Assembly (NCBI RefSeq): GCF_000425065.1
Contig: NZ_AULB01000029.1
Span: 1-64,000, forward strand
DNA: 64,000 nucleotides
DNA from: Actinomadura rifamycini DSM 43936
GTDB taxonomy: Bacteria > Actinomycetota > Actinomycetes > Streptosporangiales > Streptosporangiaceae
Direction of reading: 5' to 3'
Shown: piece after piece, positions 43,496 through 51,925 of the stretch
Position numbering within the stretch: position 1 is the first letter of the stretch
How the letters are laid out: each line of letters begins with the position of its first letter
Translations under genes and position numbers: made by a program
The notes under the pieces: model-generated
Told to the model about the DNA's origin: nothing
The model's input: the letters and a program-made list of their open reading frames with translations, nothing else
The model's database searches: none

Positions 43496-45022
43496 ATGCG
43501 AACGATCCCCAGCGAACTCGCCGAACGGTACGAGGCGGAGGGATGGTGGACGCGCGACACGATCGGCGACCTCCTCCGGCGCGGCCTCGACGCCGCGCCG
43601 GACACGGTGTTCCGCGTGCACTCGTCCGTCCGGCCCTGGTCCGGGACCTTCGCCGACGTCGAGCACCTCGCCCGCCGCCTCGCCGGCGGGCTCCGCGACC
43701 GCGGCGTCGGCCCCGGCGACGCCGTCGCGTTCCAGCTCCCGAACTGGATGGAGGCCGCCGCGGCCTTCTGGGCGTCCTCCTTCCTCGGCGCCGTCGTCGT
43801 GCCGATCGTCCACATCTACGGCCCCAAGGAGGTCGGCTACATCCTGGACGCGGTGCGGCCGAAGGCGTTCGTCACCGCCGAGCGGTTCGGCCGGATGGAG
43901 TTCGACCCCGCCGTCAGCGCGTCCGTCCCGCACGTCGGCGTCGTCGGCCGCGACTTCGACGACCTGCTCGGCGACCCGTTCCCCGGCGTCGCCCCCGTCG
44001 ACCCGGCGGGCCCCGCGCTGATCACGTTCACCTCCGGCACCACCCGCGACCCCAAGGGCGTCGTGCACAGCCACCAGACCCTCGGCTGCGAGGCCCGCCA
44101 GCTCTCCGACCGCTACCCGCCCGAGATGGCCCGGCAGCTCACCTCCGCCCCCGTCGGCCACTTCATCGGCATGGTGAACGCCTTCCTCGTCCCCGTGCTG
44201 GACGGCACCCCGATCCACCTCGCCGACGCCTGGGACGCCGGCCGCGTCCTCGCGCTCATGGACAGCGACGACCTCATCGTCGGCGGCGGCGTCCCGTACT
44301 ACATCACGAGCCTGCTCGACCACCCCGACTTCGCCGACCGGCACCTCCGCCGCATGAAGTACGCGGGCCTCGGCGGCGCGCCCGTCGCCACCGCCGTCAC
44401 GTCCCGCCTCACCGACCTCGGCATCACCGTCTACCGCTCGTACGGCAGCACCGAGCACCCCTCCATGACCGCGTCCCTGCACACCGCGCCCCGGGACAAG
44501 CGGCTGCACACCGACGGCAAGGCCCTGCCCGGCGTCGAGCTGCGCCTCTCCGACGACGGCGAGATCCTCAGCCGCGGCCCCGACCTGTGCCTCGGCTACA
44601 CCGACGACGCCCTCACCGAACGTGCCTTCGACGCCGACGGCTGGTACCGCACGGGCGACATCGCGGTCATGGACGACGACGGCTACATCACCATCACCGA
44701 CCGCAAGTCCGACATCATCATCCGCGGCGGCGAGAACATCAGCGCCCTCGAGGTCGAGGAGGCGCTGCTCGCGCTCCCGTCCGTCGCCGAGGCCGCCGTC
44801 GTCGCCGCGCCGGACGCGCGCCTCGGCGAGCACGCGGCCGCGTTCGTCCGGCTCAAGGACGGGCCCGCCCCCACCCTCGACGACGTGCGCGGCCACCTCC
44901 ACCGGACGGGCCTCGCCCGGCAGAAGTGGCCCGAGGAACTGCACGTCGTCGACGACTTCCCCCGCACCGCCAGCGGCAAGGTGCAGAAGTACGTGCTGCG
45001 GAACGAGGTCAGGGCTCGATGA
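43496..45022 (+). CDS. Acyl-CoA ligase (AMP-dependent synthetase)
   Basis: A 508-residue ANL-superfamily enzyme. Motifs: P-loop FTSGTTRDPKGVVHS, YGSTEHPS (A5), GWYRTGDIA (A7), DRKSDIIIRGGENIS (A8) and the C-terminal catalytic Lys in PRTASGKVQK. It activates an acid to the CoA thioester using ATP. The ATG at 43496 follows TAGGAG. It is the last gene of the right operon and overlaps the convergent response regulator by 14 bp. The acid is unknown. Confidence 0.93.
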   Translation: MRTIPSELAERYEAEGWWTRDTIGDLLRRGLDAAPDTVFRVHSSVRPWSGTFADVEHLARRLAGGLRDRGVGPGDAVAFQLPNWMEAAAAFWASSFLGAVVVPIVHIYGPKEVGYILDAVRPKAFVTAERFGRMEFDPAVSASVPHVGVVGRDFDDLLGDPFPGVAPVDPAGPALITFTSGTTRDPKGVVHSHQTLGCEARQLSDRYPPEMARQLTSAPVGHFIGMVNAFLVPVLDGTPIHLADAWDAGRVLALMDSDDLIVGGGVPYYITSLLDHPDFADRHLRRMKYAGLGGAPVATAVTSRLTDLGITVYRSYGSTEHPSMTASLHTAPRDKRLHTDGKALPGVELRLSDDGEILSRGPDLCLGYTDDALTERAFDADGWYRTGDIAVMDDDGYITITDRKSDIIIRGGENISALEVEEALLALPSVAEAAVVAAPDARLGEHAAAFVRLKDGPAPTLDDVRGHLHRTGLARQKWPEELHVVDDFPRTASGKVQKYVLRNEVRAR

Positions 45023-45650
45023 GGCCGACGCGGATGGCGTAGCGCAGCAGCTCCAGCCGGTCCTTCATGCCGAGCTTCGTCAGGATGTTGGCGCGGTGCC
45101 GCTCCACCGTCTTCACGCTGATCACCAGGATGCCCGCGATCTCCTTCGAGGAGTGCCCCTCGGCGACGAGCTTCAGCACCTCCTCCTCCCGCGGCGTCAG
45201 CACGTCGTCGGACCGTCCCGTCCGGGCCCGGTCGAGGTACGTGCGGATCAGCGTGCCGACCGCGCCCGCGTACAGGAACGGCTCGCCGCGCATCGCCGCC
45301 CGGCACGCCGCGATCAGGTCCCGGTCCGCGAGCGTCTTCAGCACGTACCCGGCCGCGCCCGCCTTCAGCGCCTCGAACAGGTACTGCTCGTTGTCGTGCA
45401 TGGTCAGGATGAGCACCCGCAGCCCGGGGAACGCGCGGGTCAGCTCGCGGGTCGCCTGCAGCCCCGTCATCCGCGGCATCGCCACGTCCAGGACGGCCAG
45501 GTCGGCCTCGACCCCGCCGCGCAGCAGGGCGATCGCCTCCGCGCCGTCCCCGGCCTCGGCGACGACCCGCAGGTCCGGCTCGCCGTCCAGGATCAGCCGC
45601 ACCCCGCGGCGCACCAGCGCGTGGTCGTCGGCCAGCAGGATGCGGATCAC
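45009..45650 (-). CDS. NarL/LuxR-family response regulator
   Basis: A 213-residue two-component regulator: receiver domain (LLADDHALV acidic pocket, phospho-acceptor Asp in LAVLDVAMP, Lys in YVLKTLA) and LuxR HTH (LTPREEEVLKLVAEGHSSKEIA ... KTVERHRANILTKLG). The GTG overlaps the histidine kinase stop (GTGA), so the pair is cotranscribed. Targets are not evident; the adjacent catabolic operon runs towards it and is not an obvious target. Confidence 0.93.
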   Translation of the reverse strand: MIRILLADDHALVRRGVRLILDGEPDLRVVAEAGDGAEAIALLRGGVEADLAVLDVAMPRMTGLQATRELTRAFPGLRVLILTMHDNEQYLFEALKAGAAGYVLKTLADRDLIAACRAAMRGEPFLYAGAVGTLIRTYLDRARTGRSDDVLTPREEEVLKLVAEGHSSKEIAGILVISVKTVERHRANILTKLGMKDRLELLRYAIRVGLIEP

Positions 45651-46618
45651 GGCAGCCCCTCCGGAACGTGCCGGCGCGCCGGCACGAACAGCGTCACCCG
45701 GGTGCCGCCGCCCGGCGCCGCGTCCAGCGTCAGGGTGCCGCCGACCAGCAGCGCGCGCTCCCGCATCCCGCGGATGCCCGCGCCCTCCCGGGCGTGGCCG
45801 AGCCCCTTGCCGTCGTCCTCCACCCGCAGCAGCACCCCGCCCGGCTCGCCCGCCGGGGCCAGGCTCAGCTCGACCGCCGACGCGTCCGAGTGCCGCGCGG
45901 CGTTCGTCAGCGACTCCTGCGCGATCCGGTACAGCACCAGCTCCACGTCCGGGGCCAGCGCGGGCAGGTCCGGGTGGAGGTTCCGCTCCACGCGCAGGAC
46001 GGTGTGGGCGTCGAACTGCGACACCAGCGCGGCGAGCGCGCTCGCCAGCCCCAGATCCTCCAGCACGTCCGGACGCAGCCGGCGGGCGATCCGCCGCACC
46101 TCCTCCAGGCTGTCCCGCATCGTCTCCTGCGCCACCCGCATCTCCTCCCGCAACTCCGCCGGCGCCTGACCCGTCAGCCGCTTCAGGTCCAGCAGCAGCG
46201 CCGTCAGGCTCTGACCGATCTCGTCGTGCAACTCCCGCGCGATGCGGCGCCGCTCGTCCTCCTGCGCCAGCAGCACCCGCGCGGTGCTCGTGCCCCGCTC
46301 GTCCTCCAGCCGCTCCAGCATCCGGTTGAACGCGTCGATCAGCGTCGCCACCTCGCCGCTGCCGGTCACCGCCAGCCGCTGCCCCGGACGCAGCAGGTCC
46401 ACGGTCTCCATCAGCCGGATCAGCTGCCCCAGCGGAGCGAGCCCCCAGCGCAGCAGCGCCGCGTTCGCGACCAGCATCGACGCCAGCCCCGCGGCGAGCA
46501 CCAGCGCCTCCGTCAGCCGGATCGGCACCGACACCGTCCACGGACCGACCATCAGCAGGACCGTCGCCACCGTCCCCACCAGGGTGTTCAACCAGAAAAC
46601 ACGCCAGAACAGCCGCAT
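45647..46618 (-). CDS. Sensor histidine kinase (HisKA_3 type)
   Basis: A 323-residue membrane kinase. Two TM segments (about 8-28 and 38-60) enclose a very short outer loop, then HAMP-like linker (APLGQLIRLMETVD), HisKA_3 (RRIARELHDEIGQSLTALLLDL with the phospho-His), and an ATPase domain (VLYRIAQESLTNAARHSDA, DDGKGL, GIRGMRERA). The small outer loop suggests sensing within the membrane. A GTG at 46624 is possible, but ATG 46618 has GGAGG better placed. Confidence 0.9.
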   Translation of the reverse strand: MRLFWRVFWLNTLVGTVATVLLMVGPWTVSVPIRLTEALVLAAGLASMLVANAALLRWGLAPLGQLIRLMETVDLLRPGQRLAVTGSGEVATLIDAFNRMLERLEDERGTSTARVLLAQEDERRRIARELHDEIGQSLTALLLDLKRLTGQAPAELREEMRVAQETMRDSLEEVRRIARRLRPDVLEDLGLASALAALVSQFDAHTVLRVERNLHPDLPALAPDVELVLYRIAQESLTNAARHSDASAVELSLAPAGEPGGVLLRVEDDGKGLGHAREGAGIRGMRERALLVGGTLTLDAAPGGGTRVTLFVPARRHVPEGLP

Positions 46619-46780
46619 CCGCACCCCCTCCGCTTCCCATTGTCGGCGCCCGCGGCCCCGCCCGTCCGCCTACACCCTCCGCCGTCCGTAAATGGGTGCC
46701 GCCCCCGATGGTGACACCCGCGACGGCCGCCCAAGGTGGAAGGGAGACGGCCATGAAAGACGGCAGTGAGGAGGACATTG

Positions 46781-47233
46781 ATGCTGCTGGACAGGACGGA
46801 CCTGCCCAGGACGGGCACCTCGTTCACGTTCACCACCTCCGCCGGGCAGCGCGCCGGCGTGGTCGCGCACCGCGACGGCCGCCGCGACCTCGTCCTGCAC
46901 GGCCCCGACGGGGTGGAGCGGACGATCGCCCTCACCGACATCGAATCCCGGACCGTCGCCGAACTGCTCGGCGCCTCCGCCGTCGCCGACCGCGTCCCGC
47001 ACCTCGAGCTCGCGCACCTGGAAGCCGTCCACATTCCCGTGCCCGCCTCGTCGCCCTACGGCGGCCGCCGCCTCGCGGACCTCCGCACCAAGGCCAGCGT
47101 CGTCGCGATCCTCCGCGACGGCCGCACGATCGACGCGCCGTCCGGCGACGTCCGGCTGCGCCACGGGGACGCCCTCGTCGCCGTCGGCGCCGAAGCCGCG
47201 ATCCGCGAGCTGCGCAGATCGCTCGACCACTGA
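46781..47233 (+). CDS. TrkA-C domain protein (KhtT-like antiporter regulatory subunit)
   Basis: A 150-residue cytosolic protein: an N-terminal beta domain (about 1-60) and a TrkA-C/RCK-C domain (about 85-148: IPVPASSPYGGRRLADLRTK, RDGRTID, GDVRLRHGDALVAVG). This resembles regulatory subunits of KhtTU-type K+/H+ antiporters, which sense nucleotide or pH. No antiporter gene is nearby, so it is an orphan here. The ATG follows AGGAGG. Confidence 0.8.
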   Translation: MLLDRTDLPRTGTSFTFTTSAGQRAGVVAHRDGRRDLVLHGPDGVERTIALTDIESRTVAELLGASAVADRVPHLELAHLEAVHIPVPASSPYGGRRLADLRTKASVVAILRDGRTIDAPSGDVRLRHGDALVAVGAEAAIRELRRSLDH

Positions 47234-47244
47234 GAGGAGGAACC

Positions 47245-47610
47245 TTGGCCCGCGACAGCACCGTCCCGCAGGTGCACCTGCCGCTCACCGGCTGGACCGT
47301 CCGCCTGGACGACGCGCACCTCGTGGTGAACCCGGGGGGCTCTCCGCTCACCCACCACGTGCTCGCCCAGCCGATCCTCGGCGCGCACCGCGTCCGGCTG
47401 GCCCGCCCGTTCGGCCCGTCCGCCGTCGACACGGTCACCGTCGCCTACGGGACCGCGCCCGGCACCGTCGTCCTGGCCCGGCACCGCCCGTGGCGCCCCG
47501 CCCGCCTCCACGAGGTCCGGCCGGTGATGCTCGCCGACCGGGTCTGGGTGGTCGAGCAGCCGGGGCGCTACGACGAGGTCCGGGTGGGGGACGCCGTCCG
47601 GCTGCTGTGA
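47245..47610 (+). CDS. Hypothetical protein, 121 aa, beta-rich
   Basis: I do not recognise this gene. The TTG start follows GAGGAGG at good spacing, 11 bp after the TrkA-C gene. The product is hydrophilic with no signal or membrane segment; alternating hydrophobic residues (GWTVRLDDAHLVVNPGG, TVTVAYGTAPGTVVLAR, VMLADRVWVVEQPGRYDEV) suggest a beta-barrel. It probably works with the TrkA-C protein. Its stop is 1 bp from the convergent DksA-like stop. Confidence 0.6.
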   Translation: MARDSTVPQVHLPLTGWTVRLDDAHLVVNPGGSPLTHHVLAQPILGAHRVRLARPFGPSAVDTVTVAYGTAPGTVVLARHRPWRPARLHEVRPVMLADRVWVVEQPGRYDEVRVGDAVRLL

Positions 47611-47611
47611 C

Positions 47612-47938
47612 TCAGCGGGTCGCCCGCCCCTGGCACCGCACGCAGTACCGCGCGTACGGCAGGATCTCCAGCCGTCCCGCGGGGATGTCCTGCGCGCATC
47701 CCTCGCACCTGCCGTACGCCCCCTCGTCGACACGGCGCAGCGCCCCGTCGATCTCCGCGAGGCTCTGCCGCAGGTTCTCCGCCCGCGAGTAGTCCGCCGC
47801 CTCGACCTCCTCGAGCGGCGTCCGGTCGATCTCCTCCTCCAACGCGACGAGCTGGGCCTCGCGCTTGCGCCGCTCCTCCTCCAGCCGCCGCCGCACCTCG
47901 CGCGTCGCCGAGCCGTCCGACACCTCGTTCGTCGTCAT
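47612..47938 (-). CDS. DksA/TraR family zinc-finger protein
   Basis: A 108-residue protein with an N-terminal coiled coil (VRRRLEEERRKREAQLVALEEEIDRT) and a C4 zinc finger (CEGCAQDIPAGRLEILPYARYCVRC). DksA-like proteins insert into the RNA polymerase secondary channel; actinomycete versions may differ. The ATG at 47938 follows GGAAGGA. It is transcribed alone. Confidence 0.88.
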   Translation of the reverse strand: MTTNEVSDGSATREVRRRLEEERRKREAQLVALEEEIDRTPLEEVEAADYSRAENLRQSLAEIDGALRRVDEGAYGRCEGCAQDIPAGRLEILPYARYCVRCQGRATR

Positions 47939-47975
47939 GTGCCATTCCTTCCGATGGTGAGCGGAGCACGTCCAT

Positions 47976-48809
47976 TCACCATCGGCGATCGGAACCCCCG
48001 GCGACATCGGTGCTGACACCCATTTCCGGCGGGCGCCGGCCCCCGGACGTCCGGGCGGTGGCGGCGACCGCCACCCGGTCGCCGCCGCCCGCGTCGCGCA
48101 GCACGGCCCGCGCGAGACCGCGCCGCAGGTCCGCGGTGGCGACGACGGGCCCGACGCGGGCCGCCGCCAGGTAGCGCAGGGCGAGCGACTCCACCGCGGC
48201 GCCGGGCGCCAGGGACAGCACGGCCTCCTCCGCGGCGAGGGCCAGCAGCCCGCCGTGCACGGTGTTCGAGGAGTTGAGGCCCTCCTCGGACCGGGGCAGG
48301 ACCACCGTGCCCGGCTCCCGGCGCACGCATCCCGCCCGCTCGGCCAGCGGCGCCTCCAGCCGTCCCGCCGGCGCCGGAGCGTCGACGCCCAGCCGCTCCG
48401 GCAGCCGGACCGCCGGATCGGGCGCGGCCATGAACGAGGCGGCGCCGAAGCCGAGCGGCGCGCCGCCGGCGGCGAACTCGGCCTCCGCGACGAACACCGA
48501 CCGTCCGGCCTTCACGACCCGGGCGACGCCGCGCACCTCGCCCGCGGCGGGCGCCGGACCGTACAGGTGGACGTCGAGCTCGATGGTGACCGGGACGCGC
48601 GGGGCCATGGCGCGCGCGGCGAGCAGCCCGGTCAGGTGGTCCGTCCACGCCGCCAGGACGGACGTCCGCAGGCGCGCGGTCCCCGGCGCGTGCAGGTGCG
48701 GCGTGACCGCCCCGGTGCCGTGCAGTTCCCCGCCGTGCGACCGCACCGCGAGGCCGAACTCCGTCAGGATCCGGCTCCGGCCCTCCCAGGCCGCCTCCGC
48801 CCGTCCCAT
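47976..48809 (-). CDS. Double hotdog-fold thioesterase-like protein
   Basis: A 277-residue protein with two hotdog units: the first at about 30-130 (AAWTDHLTGLLAARA, TIELDVHLYGPA) and the second at about 170-260 (NSSNTVHGGLLALAAEEA, LALRYLAAARVGPVVATADL). The NTVHGG motif is the PaaI-type acyl-CoA thioesterase signature. The substrate is unknown. It lies 37 bp upstream of the DksA-like start on the same strand. Confidence 0.8.
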   Translation of the reverse strand: MGRAEAAWEGRSRILTEFGLAVRSHGGELHGTGAVTPHLHAPGTARLRTSVLAAWTDHLTGLLAARAMAPRVPVTIELDVHLYGPAPAAGEVRGVARVVKAGRSVFVAEAEFAAGGAPLGFGAASFMAAPDPAVRLPERLGVDAPAPAGRLEAPLAERAGCVRREPGTVVLPRSEEGLNSSNTVHGGLLALAAEEAVLSLAPGAAVESLALRYLAAARVGPVVATADLRRGLARAVLRDAGGGDRVAVAATARTSGGRRPPEMGVSTDVAGGSDRRW

Positions 48810-48825
48810 GCGCCCTCCATGACAT

Positions 48826-48851
48826 CATGATTCCCCCACTGGAGAATCATG
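48826..48851. promoter_or_regulatory. Inverted repeat before the thioesterase gene
   Basis: CATGATTC and GAATCATG form a perfect 8-bp inverted repeat with a 10-bp centre, 16 bp upstream of the thioesterase start and just after the XRE regulator stop. It may be an operator or a weak terminator. Confidence 0.45.
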
Positions 48852-48854
48852 TTC

Positions 48855-49718
48855 TCACGTGTGGGCGTCGGACCCGCGCACCGGCTCGGCGGCCCAGCTG
48901 GCCAGCAGCCGCAGCCCCTCCTCGGACTCGCTGCCGGGCTCGCCGCCGTAGACGACGAGCGTCAGGTTGTCGGCGGGCAGGTCCAGCGACTCGTACGTGA
49001 GGTGCAGCTCCCCGACGACCGGATGGTGGAACGGCTTCGCGCCGATGTGGTGCTGCCGCACGTCGTGGCGGGCCCAGCGGGCCCGGAAGTCGTCGCTGCG
49101 CGTGGACAGCTCGCCCACCAGCTCCGTCAGCTCCCTGTCGAAGGGGTCCCGGCCGGCCTCCGCCTGCAGCAGCGCCACGGTGTCGTCCGCCGCGCGGTCC
49201 CAGTCGCCCCAGAAGTCGCGGGAGCGCGCGTCGAGGAAGATGAACCGCGCATGGTTCGGGACGGCCCCCCGCGCGGCTTCGATCATGGGCGCGTAGAGCG
49301 CGCGCCCCAGCGCGTTCGCGGCGAGGATGTCGCCCCGGCCGTTCATGACGACGGCCGGGTCCGCCATGCCGTCCAGCATCCGCCGCACCGTCGGCCGGAC
49401 CCGCTGCGGCGCCGACCGCCGCCGGCGGCGCGGCCCCGGACCGGCGGCCCGGGCCAGGTCGTCCAGATGCGTGCGCTCCTCGTCGTTGAGCCGCAGCGCC
49501 CGCGCCAGGGCGTCCAGCACATGGTCGGAGACCCCGGACAGGTCCCCGCGCTCCAGCCGGGAGTAGTACTCCACGCTCACCCCGGCCAGCTGCGCGACCT
49601 CCGCTCGCCGCAGACCCGGCACCCGGCGGGCGCCGTACGAGGGCAGCCCCGCCTCCTGCGGGGTGATCCGGCCCCGCCGGGAGGTCAGGAACTCACGGAC
49701 TTGGCTGCGCTGGTCCAC
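48855..49718 (-). CDS. XRE family regulator with MmyB-like ligand domain
   Basis: A 287-residue protein. The N-terminus holds the HTH (RRVPGLRRAEVAQLAGVSVEYYSRLERG, about 30-60), the C-terminus an MmyB-like ligand-binding region (NGRGDILAANALGRALYAP, HHIGAKPFHHPVVGELHLTYESL). This architecture is very common in actinomycetes and typically regulates a divergent oxidoreductase gene; here that is the alcohol dehydrogenase at 49850. Confidence 0.9.
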   Translation of the reverse strand: MDQRSQVREFLTSRRGRITPQEAGLPSYGARRVPGLRRAEVAQLAGVSVEYYSRLERGDLSGVSDHVLDALARALRLNDEERTHLDDLARAAGPGPRRRRRSAPQRVRPTVRRMLDGMADPAVVMNGRGDILAANALGRALYAPMIEAARGAVPNHARFIFLDARSRDFWGDWDRAADDTVALLQAEAGRDPFDRELTELVGELSTRSDDFRARWARHDVRQHHIGAKPFHHPVVGELHLTYESLDLPADNLTLVVYGGEPGSESEEGLRLLASWAAEPVRGSDAHT

Positions 49719-49761
49719 GCCCCCAGGCTAAGCGCCCGGTTTCGCCGCAGGGGTGCCCTGC

Positions 49762-49782
49762 CAGTACACCTGTCAGCAGTAC
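49762..49782. promoter_or_regulatory. Direct repeat in the XRE/ADH divergent promoter
   Basis: CAGTAC occurs at 49762-49767 and 49777-49782, 15 bp apart, in the 131-bp gap between the divergent XRE and alcohol dehydrogenase genes. The surrounding CAGTACACCTGTCAGCAGTAC region is a likely regulator site. Confidence 0.45.
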
Positions 49783-49849
49783 CTTCCCCCAGTCCGCCCC
49801 AAAGCGTTCCATTGGGAGCGACCCCGAAAGAGACAGAAGGAGCTTCACC

Positions 49850-50890
49850 TTGCGCGTTCACGCCTATGCTGCACCGGCCGCCGGACGGCCGCTGGCCCCG
49901 ACGACCATCGAGCGGCGTGACGTCGGCCCGAACGACGTGCTCATCAAGATCGAGTACGCAGGCATCTGCCACTCCGACATCCACACCGTCAACGGCGACT
50001 GGGGCGCCCAGCCGTTCCCCGTCGTCCCCGGCCACGAGATCGTCGGCACCGTCGCCGCGACCGGCGCCGACGTCACCCGGCACACGACCGGGGACCGCGT
50101 CGGCGTCGGCTGCATGGTCGGCTCCTGCGGCGAGTGCGCCAACTGCCGCAACGGCGACGAGCAGTACTGCGTCGAAGGCATGATCCCCACCTACGCGGGC
50201 ACCGACCGGGACGGCACCACCACCCAGGGCGGCTACAGCACGCACGTCGTCGTCGACGCCGACTACGTCCTCGCGGTCCCCGACGGCCTCGACCCGGCCG
50301 CCGCGGCCCCCCTCCTGTGCGCCGGCATCACCACCTACTCGCCGCTGCGCCGCCGGGGAGCCGGCCCGGACCGCCGCGTCGCCGTCGTCGGCCTCGGCGG
50401 CCTCGGCCACATGGCCGTCAAGCTCGCCCACGCGATGGGCGCCGAGGTCACCGTCCTCTCCCAGTCGCTGAAGAAGCGCGAGGACGGCCTCCGCCTGGGC
50501 GCCGACCACTACCACGCCACCGCCGACCCCGACACCTTCAAGCGGCTCCGGAACCGGTTCGACCTCATCATCAACACCGTCAGCGCCCCCATCGACGTCG
50601 ACGCCCACCTCCGGCTCCTCGCCGTCGACGGCGCCCTCGTCAACGTCGGCGCCCCCGCGAAGCGGCTGGACCTCAACGTGTTCAGCCTCCTCAACGGCCG
50701 CCGCTCCTACGCCGGATCGATGATCGGCGGCATCGCCGAGACCCAGGAGATGCTCGACTTCTGCGCCGAACACAACATCGGCGCCGACATCGAACTCATC
50801 TCCGCGGACTACATCAACCAGGCGTACGAACGCGTCCTCGCCTCGGACGTCCGCTACCGCTTCGTCATCGACGTCGCCACCCTCGGCTGA
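49850..50890 (+). CDS. NAD(P)-dependent zinc alcohol dehydrogenase (cinnamyl/YahK type)
   Basis: A 346-residue MDR enzyme. Zinc ligands: Cys of GICHSDIHT, His-Glu of PGHEIVG, structural Cys set CGECANCRNGDEQYC; the cofactor loop GLGGLGHMAVKLAHAMG is that of NADPH-dependent broad aldehyde reductases. The start is TTG with AAGGAG 8 nt upstream. It is divergent from the XRE regulator that probably controls it. Confidence 0.92.
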   Translation: MRVHAYAAPAAGRPLAPTTIERRDVGPNDVLIKIEYAGICHSDIHTVNGDWGAQPFPVVPGHEIVGTVAATGADVTRHTTGDRVGVGCMVGSCGECANCRNGDEQYCVEGMIPTYAGTDRDGTTTQGGYSTHVVVDADYVLAVPDGLDPAAAAPLLCAGITTYSPLRRRGAGPDRRVAVVGLGGLGHMAVKLAHAMGAEVTVLSQSLKKREDGLRLGADHYHATADPDTFKRLRNRFDLIINTVSAPIDVDAHLRLLAVDGALVNVGAPAKRLDLNVFSLLNGRRSYAGSMIGGIAETQEMLDFCAEHNIGADIELISADYINQAYERVLASDVRYRFVIDVATLG

Positions 50891-50895
50891 CCCGA

Positions 50896-50925
50896 AGGTC
50901 CGGTCCCCGCCTGGGGACCGGACCT
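50896..50925. terminator. Bidirectional terminator hairpin
   Basis: A perfect 13-bp stem (AGGTCCGGTCCCC / GGGGACCGGACCT) with a GCCT loop, 5 bp after the alcohol dehydrogenase stop and before the convergent haemoglobin gene end. Confidence 0.8.
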
Positions 50926-50955
50926 CCCGGCAGCCGGATGCGGCCTCCTGCCGCG

Positions 50956-51327
50956 TCACTCCGCCGTGGAGCCGCCGCCCGCCACGATGTCGTCGGAGAG
51001 CGGCAGCACCACGGCGGCGATCTCGGCGATCGTCCCCTCCGGCACGCCCGCCTCCGCCAGCGCGGCCACCAGATGCTCGGCGACCCGGTCGAAGTGCTCC
51101 CGCTCGATCCCGAGCCCGCGGTGGACGTCCTTCATCGTCCTGCCGCCGTACACCATCGGCCCGCCGAGCGCCTGCCCGAAGAACTCGACCTGGCGCCCCT
51201 TCACCTTGTTGAGGTTCGTCCCGACGAAGAACACCGCCAGCACGTCGTCGGCGAGGATCCGCTCGTACAGCGAGTCCACGACCGCCGTCAGCCCCTCCTC
51301 GCCGCCGACCGACTCATAGATGCCCAT
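50956..51327 (-). CDS. glbN: Group I truncated haemoglobin (trHbN)
   Basis: A 123-residue 2-on-2 globin. The proximal F8 His is in MKDVHRGLGI, the pattern of mycobacterial HbN; FFVGTNLNKVKGRQVEFFGQALGG covers the B-E region, and HFDRVAEHLVAAL the G/H helix start. Such globins detoxify NO or carry O2. It is transcribed alone; an inverted repeat lies 38 bp upstream of the start. Confidence 0.93.
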   Translation of the reverse strand: MGIYESVGGEEGLTAVVDSLYERILADDVLAVFFVGTNLNKVKGRQVEFFGQALGGPMVYGGRTMKDVHRGLGIEREHFDRVAEHLVAALAEAGVPEGTIAEIAAVVLPLSDDIVAGGGSTAE

Positions 51328-51364
51328 CCGCCCTCCCAGCGTCCAGACGTCCGCGCCCCACCGT

Positions 51365-51383
51365 TATTGGCACCTCGCCAATA
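51365..51383. promoter_or_regulatory. Inverted repeat upstream of trHbN
   Basis: TATTGGC-ACCTC-GCCAATA, a perfect 7-bp inverted repeat with a 5-bp centre, in the gap between the haemoglobin gene and the divergent membrane protein gene. It may be an operator for either. Confidence 0.5.
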
Positions 51384-51472
51384 GCGCCCACACTACGACG
51401 ATCACCCCACCCCCGCCAGCCCGAATTCCTCCGACGTGCCACGATCGAGCAAAGCGAGGAGGGCAGCACGGT

Positions 51473-51925
51473 TTGGAAGTGTTGGCAGTGTGGGCGACCG
51501 TCGGGCTCTGTGCATGGGGCGTAGTCGCCGGCCACCTATGGCTCGCGCGCCGTCACTACCCATGGTTGGTGCGCACAGCAGGACCGGGCATCCTTCAAGC
51601 CGTCGTCCTCACGCTGGCGGTCCACACGACGGGCATGCTCCTCTTCGTGGCCGTCGCAACCTCGCTCCACCATCTGGACGCGCGGTCTGTACCGCCCTGG
51701 CTCGCCGCCTGCCTGTTCGTGTTGGCCGGCATGGCTTACGCACCCCTGGCAGGACTGGCTTTCCCGAACCGCAACCCCCCGTACTACGAGCACATCCGAC
51801 GGCCTCTGAAAGAAGCGGGTGCAACGCCCGGACAAGAGCGCGCGGTCACTTGGGCGAGCGCACCACTGGCACTGCTCGGCACCGGAGTCCTCATGACGAG
51901 CTCGGTAATCCTGCTCGCATCATGA
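51473..51925 (+). CDS. Hypothetical membrane protein, about 150 aa
   Basis: I do not recognise this gene. Four hydrophobic segments are visible (VLAVWATVGLCAWGVVAG, GILQAVVLTLAVHTTGMLLF, WLAACLFVLAGMAYAPLAGLAF, ASAPLALLGTGVLMTSSVILL). The TTG at 51473 is 9 nt after GAGGAGGG. Base composition is less GC-rich than the neighbours, which may indicate transfer. Confidence 0.55.
   Translation: MEVLAVWATVGLCAWGVVAGHLWLARRHYPWLVRTAGPGILQAVVLTLAVHTTGMLLFVAVATSLHHLDARSVPPWLAACLFVLAGMAYAPLAGLAFPNRNPPYYEHIRRPLKEAGATPGQERAVTWASAPLALLGTGVLMTSSVILLAS

Noticed and set aside
46696..46780. Upstream extension of the TrkA-C or 121-residue gene
   Set aside because: Better ribosome sites (AGGAGG and GAGGAGG) lie directly before the starts at 46781 and 47245.
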